From assembly GCA_008828725.1 (NCBI GenBank), contig MEHQ01003256.1:248001-312000 (forward strand): a stretch of DNA of 64,000 nt. Direction: 5' to 3'. This DNA comes from Saccharina japonica (lineage: Eukaryota > Sar > Phaeophyceae > Laminariales > Laminariaceae). Positions within the stretch are counted from its first letter, which is position 1. The number at the start of each line of letters is the position of its first letter. Positions 1-11,098 of the stretch are shown here, one piece after another. The position numbers and the translations under genes were made by a program. A model generated the notes under the pieces. That model was not told where the DNA came from, did no database searches, and worked only from the letters and a program-made list of their open reading frames with translations.

Positions 1-207
1 GACAGCGCGTGACCAGAGCGAGCGAAGGCGGGCTGTTTCAAAGATATCCAGCACAAAACGTGCACGGCTACGACGCCAAGGTCATAGAAGGTGCTCGCTG
101 GAACCGCCTAGCCCCTTAGATAGACATGCCCTCTTGATTCGAAACCCGCACAAATGCGAAAAATAGTGAAATTTTGCAGCGGCTTGGACACAACAGCCGA
201 CACTCAC

Positions 208-309
208 CGCAACCACGGCAGGACGAAGGAGAGGAGGGGGGCCAGGGGGCAGGGGCGGCTGTGCGAAGCTCGGAGTCGGAGCAGGGGGCGCCGGTGGTGG
301 CTGGCTAAC
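208..309 (-). CDS. LSM14: Candidate LSM14 exon 3, proline-rich linker
   Basis: On the minus strand a TTTATCTGTGTGCAG acceptor is followed by exactly 34 open codons and a GCG|GTGAGT donor. The residues begin VSQPPPAPPAPTPSF and stay proline-rich with few charges, as in the linker between the LSm and FDF domains of LSM14 proteins. The exon is phase 0 at both ends and so joins exon 2 (which ends in phase 0) without breaking the frame. Splice sites, phase and composition are seen directly; membership of this gene is inferred, because a 5.5-kb intron would separate it from exon 2. It could instead belong to another minus-strand gene lying mostly off the left edge. Confidence 0.5.
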
Positions 310-477
310 CTGCACACAGATAAATACCGAACGGCATGAGATCAGTACGGACACACGTTGTGATTGCTCTTGCTCCTATCGAAGACGTGCCTCTATCATA
401 CGAGTACGGAGAGGTCCGTGGTGACAAGGAGATACCTGGTACATACAAATACAATTTCTATAGGAGTCTTCACTATT

Positions 478-577
478 ACGGGGGACCATAGTAAATACGA
501 CCAAATTGTGTTGACAAATTAGGGAAATATTAAGTTTTTTGTGTGTACCGCAGGTCCTATTTACTATGGTACCCCGT
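478..577. mobile_element. Short MITE with 6-base target duplication
   Basis: The two ends are near-perfect inverted copies: ACGGGGGACCATAGTAAATA at the left and the reverse complement of ACGGGGTACCATAGTAAATA at the right. ACTATT flanks both sides (472-477 and 578-583) as an apparent target-site duplication. The 100-base length and absence of coding mark it as a non-autonomous DNA transposon. The superfamily is not clear. Confidence 0.7.
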
Positions 578-1384
578 ACTATTAATAGTTCCCGAGGAAA
601 CATCAACACGCAGGGGGGAACCTTAAAAGGCCGACCAAGTCGGATGCTTGCCAGAGTCCTGACGAAAATTGCTCTGATGGCTGTTTCGGCCTTTTAAAAA
701 ACTGTTTAGGACGACCCAACTCCAGGTTTCGAGCATGAAACACCCTTGAGCAATGGTTCAAGGATGTTTTGAGCCAAATAAAATTATCCTGTATTGCAAG
801 GTTCGGGGTGTGCTTGATCCCCCGGCGCACGCGCCACGGACCTCGGCCGGGGTCCAACCTTGAGTCGTGTGTACACGCGGGCCCCCTGCGTGCCCCGCGG
901 CCGAGAGCACGAGAAAATACCCCAGGCCGGAAGAGAAACAAATGCCGATGTGCAATTTTTTTTCCTTTGGTACATCTACATATATGATATCATACGTACG
1001 CTCCAAAGAGAGAGACTGCGCACATGCCCCAAGATGGAAATAACTAACCAGGGACACATGTGCCTTTTCGAGAACCTGGTGCAAAGCTGTTATTACTCGT
1101 CACACTTGGGAGAACATACTTCGTAGACAATGAACATTTACTGTATGATACTTCGTTCTACTTGTGCTCGCAAGGCGCATCGCGGCTGAAAAATAAGGGA
1201 ATGCCCGCATGGGTCTCCATCTTCAACTCAATTACCCGCACAGTCCGATGTTCTTTGTTGATACTGTAGGTATCCCAATGCTACACGTACAGCAAGCAGT
1301 AGTCATGAGTCGAAAATACAAGACCCTATTTGTCGCATGCACAAGATAACCGCTAGTTCCTAGAAACAAAAGGGTGATTGTGTG

Positions 1385-2360
1385 TTTTCGTACATATATA
1401 CTTGCAGTGTTAAAAGCCGAGTGGAGCTAATTTACGGGCTACTGGTATGTTACTGTTTGCTGTGCCCAACTATTAACCGTTTTGCGGCTGGAAAATAAAC
1501 AGCGACCAAAACAAAAGGGTGATACTGCCTTGCTGTGATCTGTGTTTTTCGTAAAAGCAAAAAAAAGTACCTGCGGGGGTGAGTTAATTGACGGGCTATA
1601 CTTATATGCTCAATTCTTAACCCTTTTGCCGCTTAACGTAAACAGCGACGAAAACAAATGGCGGATAGAACATCGACCACACCAAGCAGCCCGGGCTGCT
1701 GGGTTTCGTCAAGTTCCCCAAGTCCCAACACAAATGCAAGGCGTTGCATATATACCTGTTATACAACTATGGTTCGGCACGGCAAATTTTAGATGCTACG
1801 GGACAGCTCACGGGGACTTTAATTACGCGGGCGAAGCCCGCGCAATACTCATGAAACTCCTGTTCTCGCAGGCTCAGGAGACAGCTCTTTTATGAGAATC
1901 CTCGGTAGACATCGATCGACAAATCCAACGACCCCGTCATGAGCTCTGAACGAATCACGCTGGTTAATGGCTCCGACCCATCCTATTAATAGTCTTACAG
2001 TGCTCCTACCTTGGTCGGTGATACGTGGCGTGGGCCGGTCAGGCGTGGTAAAAAAACATTCGGCCGCTGGTGTGTAGAAAACAGACGATGAAAAATCTTG
2101 ATCACTCGCGGTTGCGCAAGAAAAATACCGTTTTTCATGTTTGACATCGATCAACAAACACAGCGACTGCGTCATGAAATTTGAACGGATCGCGCTGTTT
2201 AGAGGCTCCGACCCACGCTAGTGTTACAGTGCTCCCCTCTCGGTGGATGGTATGTGGCGGACGCCGGCCAGGCGTCTGATAAAAATGATTTTGGCAGCCA
2301 ATGTGTTGGAAACAGACGAAAAAACTCTCGATTCCTCTCCGATGGCCAAAAACAGAACTT
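1385..2360 (+). repeat. Two successive imperfect tandem duplications
   Basis: Bases about 1385-1515 and 1525-1650 are diverged copies of one block, sharing the tract around 'ACGGGCTA' and the later 'AAACAGCGAC'. Bases about 1905-2140 and 2146-2360 are copies of a second block of roughly 230 bases, sharing 'GGCTCCGACCCA', 'TTACAGTGCTCC', 'GGCCAGGCGT/GGTCAGGCGT' and 'AACAGACGA'. Both are intronic; no coding is seen. Confidence 0.6.
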
Positions 2361-2589
2361 TTTGAAGGTTCAGACGAAGACCATAGGACGCGGCAGGTAA
2401 GCTCTCGCCTCCTAGACTACGGGTCGCAATGATACCTTCGAGATCGTTATGTAGATTCACTGGTCATGCCCGGTACGAAGTGGGTTAATCGTGGGATGGG
2501 TATTTGTCGAGATCGAAGGTCAATCGTCGCATGGCTGTCGCGTGAGTGATGCGGTGTTTGCGTGCTGTGGGCTTCTTGTGTGCGGCGTG

Positions 2590-2685
2590 ATTTCGCGTGG
2601 CTCCCGTTAATAAAGCGATTTGATTCGTAGATGGCTGTCGTGGCTCCCGTTAATGAAGCGATATGATTGGTAGATGGCTGGCGTT
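2590..2685 (+). repeat. Tandem pair of 49-base units
   Basis: The segment 'GTGGCTCCCGTTAATAAAGC' followed by 'GATTTGATTCGTAGATGGCT' is repeated at once with a few substitutions. It is intronic and non-coding. Confidence 0.65.
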
Positions 2686-3334
2686 TTCTGTCCCGTCTCA
2701 TTGTAGACTTGCCGTGCGGCACGCGCGCGGCAACAATCTGTTGGTTTTGCTGCGCAGTAGTTACGCAATACTACTGGTAGACGGTTGATAAGACCGCAGT
2801 TGTCATTGTTTGGGTCGCTATACTGCTGTAATCAAGCAAAAAGGGCCAGTCTACAGAAATTGCCGTGATACAGCAGTACCTGGTTGTTGACTGTACGTAC
2901 GAGTAGGTGGTGGGTAATGGTGTGTTTCGTTCACTGCTGCTGCTGTGACATCAGTCGCCGGCACGAAGTCAACTACTGCTAGCTAACACAAAATATTACC
3001 GGTACCTCGTAATGCTGTAATTTGTAGACACGTAGACCACATACTGTTATGAATAATTAAGGTTTTTCCGTGGCTCCACCGTGATACAAAACATGTACCA
3101 GGTATCCGGTATTTCACATTTCCCTACTGCTGCTTGTATTCTGCAAAAAAAAAGAAGGTACAAGTTCAAAAATCGTCACAGCAGCACAGCAGTGAGCAGT
3201 ACAAAGTATGGCATGGCGTACTACTATGATTGAATGGGGGCATACTCAGTAATTTGGTCATACAAAGCGTACCTTAAAGGTACTGTACCGGTGTACTCTG
3301 AGGTGCTGATACCAGCTAAGTTTGGGCATATATA

Positions 3335-4209
3335 CAGTGGGGTACCCGACTTAAGAGCTCCCGACTTGAGATAATACGGAGTTAAGAGCGGGTTTTTGGC
3401 TTGGCGCGGAAATGGTACAGATAAGAGCGATTTTGCTTGTTCTCGTCAATTTACTCTTAACTCGGGGTAGGTAACGCTCCCGTAACTGTGAGGAGAGACC
3501 CCGCTTATAAACAAATGGCGCGGCAATCGTTCTCTCACAGCGGTTTGCACCATGCCCCACGCACGGGTGAGCGATACGTGCTCAATTACAATACTCCAGG
3601 CCCTCCAACTTTCAGAGTTGACGGCAATTGAATCGGTCTGATTGTGTTTTTACCATATTCGTGCAGGTCAGTCGTAGTACATTACCCTGGCAAGAAGTAC
3701 AGGCAGTGCTGCTGTGCATTTTTCAACATTTTAGCTTTTCTATATTCGTGTTTTTTCCCCCATTTCTGTACACTATCGTTCTACGGAGGGGAGCCTGAGA
3801 CCACGGAAGTAAATTTATTTTCGAATCGGTTCGGGATCTGGGTTTGCTGGCGTGTGAGCAGACGGAGGGTTTTCATTTGTATTGCCCCCGTTATCTACCT
3901 CACGTCAACTCGATGTACGTACTCGTAGTACAATCGTGACCCACGCATGGCCGATGTAGGGCGCTGGAATCTAATCCACTTGAACCGCTTTTAACTTGAA
4001 CATGAAATGAGTAATCAGGTTTCGCCCGACTTTTCCTGCCCCAAGAACTTTTGGGCTAAACGAGCAGAAATAGTTCCCGACCTAGGAGAGAGTTTGCTCT
4101 TATCCCGAGATGAGAACAAACCGCTCTTAAACGGGGATACGAGCGGTGCGGAGATGAGAGCGGAATTTTTGGCCTGTTCCGAGGGGCTCTTAGGTCGGGT
4201 ACCCCACTG
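3335..4209. mobile_element. 875-base inverted-repeat element, Tc1/mariner-like ends, non-autonomous
   Basis: The left end CAGTGGGGTACCCGACTTAA is mirrored by the right end, whose reverse complement is CAGTGGGGTACCCGACCTAA. TATA lies directly left of the first base, and TA lies just beyond an extra CTG on the right, consistent with a TA target. Several sub-terminal repeats of the type CCCGACTTAAGAGC recur inside both arms, in both orientations. No transposase reading frame is visible, so I call it a non-autonomous derivative. Assignment to Tc1/mariner rests only on the CAGTGG end and TA flank. Confidence 0.65.
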
Positions 4210-5015
4210 CTGTATATTGGTAGATATATAGCGTACTCCAAGGGGCAGATATCAGCGACGTACCATAAAGAGCGTTGAGTTCGCACAGGGCTGCTACCAT
4301 CGTTTTTCAGCGCTCGTTTTTTCGACAACGGTCAGGGTGCTTGAAAAATCCGAACATTATATTTTCCCGAAGGCTACCGTATATCTCGACCACATCTTTC
4401 CTAAAACAGCTTGTTTGATACTGGCAACCTTCCTGTTCTGGAAAATCACGTGCAAAAAGGCGATCGTACCCCTGTGCGAACTCAACGCTCTTTGCGGTAT
4501 TCTGGGCACACTGGCATACAGTATAGTACTGGTACTCGACATTGGTGTCAATACCTGTGCCAGGTACGTACTTTGTACGAGTACTCCTGATAAAACCAGG
4601 GATGCATGCGTATTTCCTCACCCGAAACAGCCTTTTTCAACTTTTCCCAATTTCCTCCCTTATCATATCTCCTCGTTCCAGGGGAAAAGGGGTCTTTTTG
4701 GCGGGGGACAAAATTATCATCCCCGGGTGGTCTACGCTCGCCATGACTTCCAAATCAATCTACATCGTATATATAATATGGTGTGTGGTGTTCGCAGTAA
4801 AACGTCACATGCGTACGTAACTAATGGGCAACCCGGGGGTTTCCACTCTATGTGGAGGCGTTATTATTATTAGCCCCCGGGGATAGGGGACGTTATTAAA
4901 TTCCTCTGAAAATACGTATTACCCCGAGCCCTATTATTATCGGGTAATTACGGCTACCTGGAAATACGTATCTCTGGATAAAACTGCTGTACCAGGCACA
5001 TGTTATACAACCACG

Positions 5016-5083
5016 CTGTCCCTAAATATAAGCACCGTTTTTATTGAATATTAATGTAAAAAAATGCTTATATTTAGGGACAG
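5016..5083. mobile_element. 68-base miniature inverted-repeat element
   Basis: A perfect 19-base inverted repeat, CTGTCCCTAAATATAAGCA, bounds a 30-base AT-rich loop. This could be a tiny MITE or a stable hairpin; no target duplication is obvious. Confidence 0.5.
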
Positions 5084-5839
5084 AGTTGGTACATGTTCAC
5101 TCGAATATATCTCGTACGTACAAGTATATATTAAAAAAAATAAAAAAACAACAGCTGTGAGCTCGAGGATTTCGTCTGTACTCGTACCTAATGACAGCCA
5201 GAACGACAGCAGTGCCATTATTACAGTATTCCAGGCATCATGTCACATAATGCTGTGAGGTACGGTGGCCTACTCAGGTAATTTTGGCGTGGCGTACCGA
5301 CAGGTACTGAGCCATACTGGTACCCAGTAATTTGGGCATAAACGCACTCTTGCGTTGCTGGTGCAAGTGGTGGCGACAAATCTTTTATTACGTGCTGTAA
5401 CGATCTTTGGAATACTCCAAGCACAGAGTACAGATCGGAGAGCGGGTCGTAAACGAAAACAAAAAACAACTTTCGAGTAATTTGTGAACTACAGCTGACT
5501 ACGAGTACTGCTGTGCAGTACTACGTACTACTGCTGTAAATACTAGATACGAGTGATTTACCTTGTACGAGGTGAGTACGGCGGTAACATAGGGTACTGG
5601 GACGGCTGCTTGTATACACGGAGTAACGCCTGTGCCAAACAGTGAGCCAACGTACACCTTCTTCGAGTATCATATCACACATATCCATTTATTAGTAGTA
5701 CGAACTGCGGTTTTAGACTGACTGAAGAGATGCGACATTTAATGCGACATTTATATAGAGGTATGTAATTTCCGACAGTTGTTGTTGTTGCTGATGCCGC
5801 TGGTGCTCTGGTGTGTGGCGATGTGGCGATGGATCTCAC

Positions 5840-5973
5840 CTCCGCAGTCTCTACATCATGGACGTGGAGATCCTTGATATCTTGGCCACGGAAGCAAACA
5901 AAGTCGAAGATCTTGTCCGAAGGAAGGATCACGTTGCCTTCCTTCACCCTCGACTCCGTGCCGAAGCTTCGCA
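5840..5973 (-). CDS. LSM14: LSM14/Scd6-like protein, exon 2 (LSm domain, second half)
   Basis: This exon follows an AACTAG acceptor and completes the split Val codon, giving [10 protein letters not shown] and then [20 protein letters not shown]. 'VRSFGTE' plus 'FRGxDIKDL' is diagnostic of the LSM14/Scd6 subgroup of LSm domains, so exons 1 and 2 together make a complete N-terminal LSm domain of about 89 residues. The donor is GAG|GTGAGA in phase 0. Intron 1 (5974-6657, 684 bases) holds a short CAG run. I could not find the FDF or RGG regions that normally follow; they should lie in later exons, probably left of the window. Confidence 0.9.
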
Positions 5974-6084
5974 CTAGTTAACGATTGACGAGTGTTCAGT
6001 GCGGCAGCCGGCACCGCAAACGGTAGAAAACGGAAGGGAGGGATGGGCGGTCATGGACCACAGCAGAGCCGAAAACATTCATCA

Positions 6085-6118
6085 CGCAGCAGCAGCAGCA
6101 GCAGCAGTGCAGCAGGAG
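6085..6118 (+). repeat. CAG microsatellite in LSM14 intron 1
   Basis: Seven uninterrupted CAG units followed by TGCAGCAG. It is non-coding on the minus-strand transcript (CTG there). Confidence 0.85.
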
Positions 6119-6657
6119 TGGCTTGCAGCAGTACGTACACGTGATGTTATGCGAAGAAGATATATCATACTCCAATGCTCCGATGTGTAGGTATAGAGAG
6201 GAACAACGCAACGGGGGAGCAAGAGGAGGAAGAGCAGGGTTTGCGCGAAAAACGAAGACATCCCTGTCAAGCAGCCGTACGGCAGGGCGGGTTAGAGGGG
6301 GGGTCGGATATGGTAGCCCCTTCGATCGGCGACACAATGCGCACCAGACAACCCTTTCACGCCCACAGGCGGGCGCGGTCAAGCCGCTGCGCTCGTTGGC
6401 TGAGAACTGAGAACTTTCGTTTCCGAGTTTCTGAGTTGGTCGGGTTTCAGTCGCACGTCAGAGGCCTTGGCCGAAGAACCCTATATGTACGGCGCCTTGG
6501 AATTTGGTGGAGCAACACGGGGGCAGTGCCCTAATAAGTGGTGACCACAGCAATGTGTGCATATGCGTACGGGACGAGGCATGGATCTTCTCGTGCTTTG
6601 TCCCTTCAGTGTCGCACCGAGAAAACGAGGGAAACTACTCGTTCAGCGAAAACTCAC

Positions 6658-6790
6658 CATGTTGGAGCGCGAGAGAAGCATCGTTGGTGTTAATGCTGAA
6701 CAGAACGCCCTCGTAGCGGATGTCTTTCTTGGAAATGAGGCTGATGCGAGAGCCCACAAGGGGCACCCCGCTAACGGCTTCCTCGGCCAT
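6658..6790 (-). CDS. LSM14: LSM14/Scd6-like protein, exon 1 (LSm domain, first half)
   Basis: First coding exon of a LSM14/RAP55/Scd6/Tral family protein. These bind mRNA and decapping factors in P-bodies and repress translation. The 44 residues starting MAEEAVSG contain the family's Sm-fold signature, GSRISLISKKDIRYEGVLF, followed by INTNDASLAL, which matches the usual pattern 'G-S-x-I-S-L-I-S-K-x-x-I-R-Y-E-G-x-L'. I chose the ATG at 6790 because it has G at -3 and G at +4 and sits directly before the conserved domain; an upstream in-frame ATG at 6856 would add 22 unconserved residues. The exon ends with a GTGAGT donor after one base of a Val codon, and exon 2 supplies the rest. The start lies 504 bases from the divergent ESS2 start. 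Identification of the domain is firm; the rest of the protein is mostly off the window. Confidence 0.9.
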
Positions 6791-7294
6791 CGCTCGATGG
6801 CCCAGTTTTTGCTGTGGCGTTGCGTTGTGCAGGTTGCAGGGAGGGCATGGAGGCACCCCAACACCCCAAGATAAATCATAAACGCCATCCTAACATGCTT
6901 GAACTCCCCACGGAGCAAACGCCTGATTTGATATATTTATGACCCCGCCCGAGAGGTTCGCGGTGGCCTTTGACACCTTGGCCAGCACACACTCAAGGAG
7001 TACGCGCACTGCCAGTTATATTTGCTTTTGGCCTCTTCTTTTTGGCGTTCAGCCATATTGAAAACGAGGAGAGTTCCAGCCTCAAAATACGCACCAGGTT
7101 CCAGTTTTGTCGTATACGAGTACCCGTACCTACAAGTGCTACCTGGCACCTTACCTGCTGGTACTGGTAGAGCCTACTACTCTGTCTGAAAAAGGGCGGG
7201 ACCGTTCCCATCTCGAGTGCCTGGCTGCGACTGGCTGCCGTGCTTCGTTGTGGTTATCAGACCCCTTCCCGCAGACGCGCCAAGAGTAGCTGTA
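6791..7294. promoter_or_regulatory. Shared upstream region of divergent LSM14 and ESS2
   Basis: The LSM14 start codon (6790, minus) and the ESS2 start codon (7295, plus) are 504 bases apart and point away from each other. Both 5' UTRs and both promoters must fit here unless distal first exons exist. I see no clear TATA box at the expected distance from either start. A single bidirectional promoter is the simplest reading, but this is inferred from spacing alone. Confidence 0.55.
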
Positions 7295-7870
7295 ATGGCA
7301 AGTGCCAACAACGGGGCTCGACGGGCTCGACTGCCGATGATCACGAATGGAACGTCAACATCTAGACGGGCCATGCCCACGCCGAACACCCTGGCCAAGC
7401 TCGAGGACCCGAGGGCGTGGCATGCGCGTGGCGAGGTCGGTATTCAGAAGTCCAAGCCAACCTCACGCACCACTGGTGCGATCGCACTCGTTATGGCGCC
7501 GCCACCGCCCAAGGGCAGGCCAGTTGCCGCGAAGAAGGTGGTCTTGGAAGAGGACGAGTACGTGGAGCAATTGGGCGATATAATCGAGGGCGACTACTTT
7601 CCGCACAACGCGAAGATGAAACGGGCCCTCTCGGGCCTAGCTCAAGGCGCCGGCAACAACACGCCTTCGGGGCGAGGCTTCATAGGCACCCCTTCTTCTG
7701 TTGCCTCGCCGACCCCCGGCGGGTCTACGCCCAGGCCGGGGTCTGGGGCAGTGGTACAGGGCGAGGGTGGGGGGAAGAGGGCGGCGAAGCAAGGAGGAGC
7801 TGGCGGTGCGTTGACGAAGTTCGTCGCTACACACACCTCTGAGGACAACCAAGCTTTCGCGGAGTTGCAG
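7295..7870 (+). CDS. ESS2: ESS2/DGCR14-family splicing factor, exon 1
   Basis: ESS2 (DGCR14, Bis1 in fission yeast) is a nuclear protein that associates with the late spliceosome. This exon encodes 192 residues. The Ess-2 N-terminal signature is seen at residues 84-103, VLEEDEYVEQLGDIIEGDYF, equivalent to 'VLDEExYIExLxxIIxRDFF' in relatives. A low-complexity Gly/Pro/Ser linker follows, then the second conserved block LTKFVATHTSEDNQAF (residues 173-188), matching 'LDxFxxxxTSEDNxSF'. The first in-frame ATG is at 7295 with good context; translation from the Met at 7493 (MAPPPPKGRP) would be closer to the family's usual N-terminus, so residues 1-66 are less certain. The donor is CAG|GTGCGC, phase 0. 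Confidence 0.9.
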
Positions 7871-8529
7871 GTGCGCCTACAGTACGTATGTGTTTACAGC
7901 AGTAGTGAGTAGAGTAGTTGAGCTTGTTCAGTGCTGACTTGGGCCTTCCGGTACTCGTACATACTGCTGTGAACAACCGGAGGGCTTACTTACTTATGTA
8001 TACCTTCTTGAGGCAGTCCTTCGTTCGCGTGCTGTCCGGAGCTCAAGTGTTGAGGTTTTCACTCCCACAGAGGGGGGTGTTTACCACTTGGGAACACGAC
8101 AAAATGGTTTGCTTGCTGTATTTTGGTCGGCGTGGGATCAGGGTGCCAAGTGAGCCCTGCCGGCGGCTAATACGTACTACAGTATATGTACCCCAGGTTC
8201 AGTTTTGAGGGTTCAGATCCGGTGGAATCAGGTCGGCGTGGGGTCATCATCAGGGTGTCGAGTGGGAGCAGGAGCAAATTCGTGTGTGCGTGCGTGTGCT
8301 GACCAATGAAACATCCCAGGAATGATTATTAATACAAGGGCTCCGCATGGGTGCCGACATCCGCCGGCACCCATGCTTCGGATAGGACATATACCTGGTA
8401 CATCAGTTATTCGGTATTGTCCTTATTCACTGTGATGGCGCTCGCTCGTGTTTCGATATCTGACGCCTACGTGCAGAATCAAGGCAATGCCAAGGGTTGC
8501 AGAAAGAAGGGAATGCTGCGTGCTGAAAT

Positions 8530-8975
8530 ATTCACTTCGCAACCTCATTTTTCAGTCTCAACAGTCAGTCTCAGAAACGTAATCAGTCGCTTTCGATGTT
8601 CCCTGGATAGTCTCAGTCCTCAGGATAGTTTGTGAGATTTAAGATTTACGACTACAATCTGATGGCGCTAGCTCGTGTTTTGATATCTGACACATACTAC
8701 GTGCAGAATCAAGGCAATGCCAGGTGTTGCAGGAAGGAAACGCTAAGTGCTGATACTCAGTTCGCAACTTCATTTCTCAGTCTGTCAGAAATGCACCAGT
8801 CGAGGTGGTGGGCTCAGTTTTGGTACGTGCGACAAAAACACTTCGTCGTACCGAGCAAGCGGTTCCGCGTGGATAGTCGAGACTACAAAGCCGGCACGGG
8901 CGGGGGGGGGTCTCAATCATTCTCTGACTCTCGTGTCTGAGCAGACTTGTATCTACAGCACTTACACTACAACAA
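8530..8975 (+). repeat. Direct repeat, left copy (about 450 bases)
   Basis: This block matches 10634-11098 along its length with substitutions and small indels. Shared landmarks are 'TTCCCTGGATAGTCTCAGT', 'GGATAGTTTGTGAGATTT', 'TTTTGATATCTGACACATAC', 'GAGCAAGCGGTTCCGCGTGG' and 'CTCTGACTCTCGTG'. It does not begin TG or end CA, so a retrotransposon LTR is possible but unsupported; a segmental duplication is equally likely. Confidence 0.75.
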
Positions 8976-9548
8976 CAGTTCGAGGAGAGAATGAAGGGCT
9001 ATTTTGACCCAAAAACGTGGCAGGCTATTCGAAATCACAACTCTAAAAATCCAACAAACAGCGCAAAATCAAAATAGCCTGGGAAAGTCTAATTACTTGG
9101 CTTTACACTACCTAAACGGTACTTTCTATATCAGGAAAATCTCCGAGGTGGAGACCAGTTGCACGTTGACACTTGACACACACCTCTGGCTGGTGAAAAC
9201 GAACAGGATGGACGCACATTCGGCAATAGTGTTAATATCTGGCGCTTTTAAAGGCGGAATAACATGTTTTTAGGCATATTTCTTGCTCTTTGGGCGAGGG
9301 GAAGACGTGTCTCACGTTTGTGTAAACAAATTTATAACGTTCCACTGCGTTGGGATATGGTGCGCACAGCAACGCAACCCCCAACTGATTTCATTCAGCA
9401 ACCGTCGAGAAATTTCCATCCGAAAATGGCCTATTTCCCGGTTGTCCGTCTGCAAAAAATCTGATTTTGGTGATGGGAAACAAAAAAAACACGAGAGGAG
9501 CACGACTAAAGAGAAGAAGAGAAAGTCGGTCGGGCCAGGATGGATAGC

Positions 9549-10138
9549 TATCTAAAACGCACAGGACAAGCGATGCACGAGAGGCTTCGGCGGTCGCACG
9601 CCAGGTGACTGCCATCGAACGCGGTGGCCTCGCCGCGGCCGAGTCCATCCGTGATCGGGCGGTGAAGGAACGAAACATAAGTCGCGCGGAGGCCTCTGAA
9701 GCGAAAGCACATATCTCAAGCGCAACTGCTCGAATTCGCGAACACCAGTGCACCATAAATCTGCAACTATTAATAGACCTCCGTCGCCAGTCAGACGCGG
9801 TGCTGGCCAGGACCCGGGCTGAGCTATGCGACCAGCAAGAAGCCGCGCGCAAGCAGGAGGCAATGCTAGTTGCATCGAACGCGCGTGCGCGCAGTCACGG
9901 CGAGGTGCAAGACGCGCAATGCGGACCCGAGGCGATTACCGAAGATAGCTGCAGCTGCAGCAGAGCAGGGTCACCGGCTGGCTTTTCAGAAGCCGCGGCT
10001 TGGTGCATGCCCGGCCCCAGGGGATGCACTGGCCTGCTGTCGGCCGTCGAGCTCAATGCTCCTACAGTAAAGTGCGGCCAGCTCATGCTCAAGCGTTCAT
10101 GTGTTGCAGCTCTGCGCTCTGCCCCCGGTGACGTGTAG
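9549..10138 (+). CDS. Unrecognised coiled-coil-like reading frame inside ESS2 intron 1
   Basis: An open frame of about 195 codons runs from just after a stop near 9546 to a TAG at 10136. It has no ATG near its start; the first clear helix reads REASAVARQV then IERGGLAAAESIRDRAVKER. Residues roughly 10-120 are rich in Ala, Glu, Arg and Lys with heptad-like spacing, suggesting a coiled coil; the last third is Cys/Gly/Pro-rich and looks random. It might be an alternative exon of ESS2, a nested gene fragment or a relic carried by the surrounding 450-base repeats. I recognise no family. Confidence 0.3.
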
Positions 10139-10633
10139 CAACCCCATTCGTGCACAATGCCATGTAACGCAGCAGCTCAAAACATGTTATACTCGTACGA
10201 GTAAACGAGGAAGGTCGAGCTCTCTCGCCGTCGGAAAAAATGACGGTGCATCCACGAAATTTGTTTTTTTCCCCCCTCGCTGATTGGCTGATCGTGAAAG
10301 TTTCGTTTTTCCAGTTTAAAGATCCCCGGACAAAAAAATGGCGAATTGTACGTCTAAAAAAAAGTCATTCTTACCGCTAACAGTAGTACTGTACAGCAGC
10401 AGTACGCACGCGTACTGCATACAGCAGTAAATACTCGTACCAGGTACTGTACTGCTGTAGTACGAAGTGCAGTCACATTTCCACGATCAAAAGGGAGCTA
10501 TGAATAGCTACTACTGTACGTACAGCAGTAGTATTAATAGTAGTAATAGTTGTAGTAAGAGCTATGAGTCCACCCGAGAAATAAAGATCCACGGTGGTGG
10601 TGGTATTATTATTGGTTCGAGCCGAGTTTTTAT

Positions 10634-11098
10634 CCAGTTCGCAACCTCATTTCTCAGCCTCAACAACAGTACTTGTCGTCAGTCTCAGAAATGTAATCAG
10701 TCGCTTTCGGTGTTCCCTGGATAGTCTCAGTTCTCAGGATAGTTTGTGAGATTTGCAACAACAATGTGACCCATGGCGCTCGCTAGTGTTTTGATATCTG
10801 ACACATACGTACGGAATCAAGGCAATGCCAAAAGTGTTGTTACAAGAAGAAGGAAACGCCAACTCTGTGTTGATACTCAGTTCGCATCTTCATTTCGCAG
10901 TCTCTGAGAAATGCACCCGGTGGCAGGCTCAGTTTCAGTTTTGGTACGTGCGGCAAAAAACACTTGGTGCCGAGCAAGCGGTTCCGCGTGGATATGCAAA
11001 GTCGAGATGTGTCAAAGCTGGCAACGGGGGGGGGACCTCAATTCTTCTCTGACTCTCGTGTGTCTGAGCAGACTCGTACCTACAGCACTGTACACTAC
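10634..11098 (+). repeat. Direct repeat, right copy (about 450 bases)
   Basis: Partner of 8530-8975. A short block just upstream (10555-10640, 'GTCCACCCGAGAAATA' and 'GAGCCGAGTTTTTATCC') has its own copy downstream at 11275-11320, so duplications are nested here. Confidence 0.75.

Larger units (their letters stand above)
310..5839 (-). other. Long presumed intron 2 of LSM14, repeat-filled, no exon recognised
   Basis: I see no conserved coding in these 5.5 kb on either strand. They contain a 100-base MITE (478-577), duplicated blocks (about 1385-1640 and 1905-2360), a 49-base tandem pair (about 2590-2680), an 875-base inverted-terminal-repeat element (3335-4209), a 68-base miniature element (5016-5083) and stretches rich in GTAC and TACTGCTGTA words. 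Further small LSM14 exons could hide here. Confidence 0.5.
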
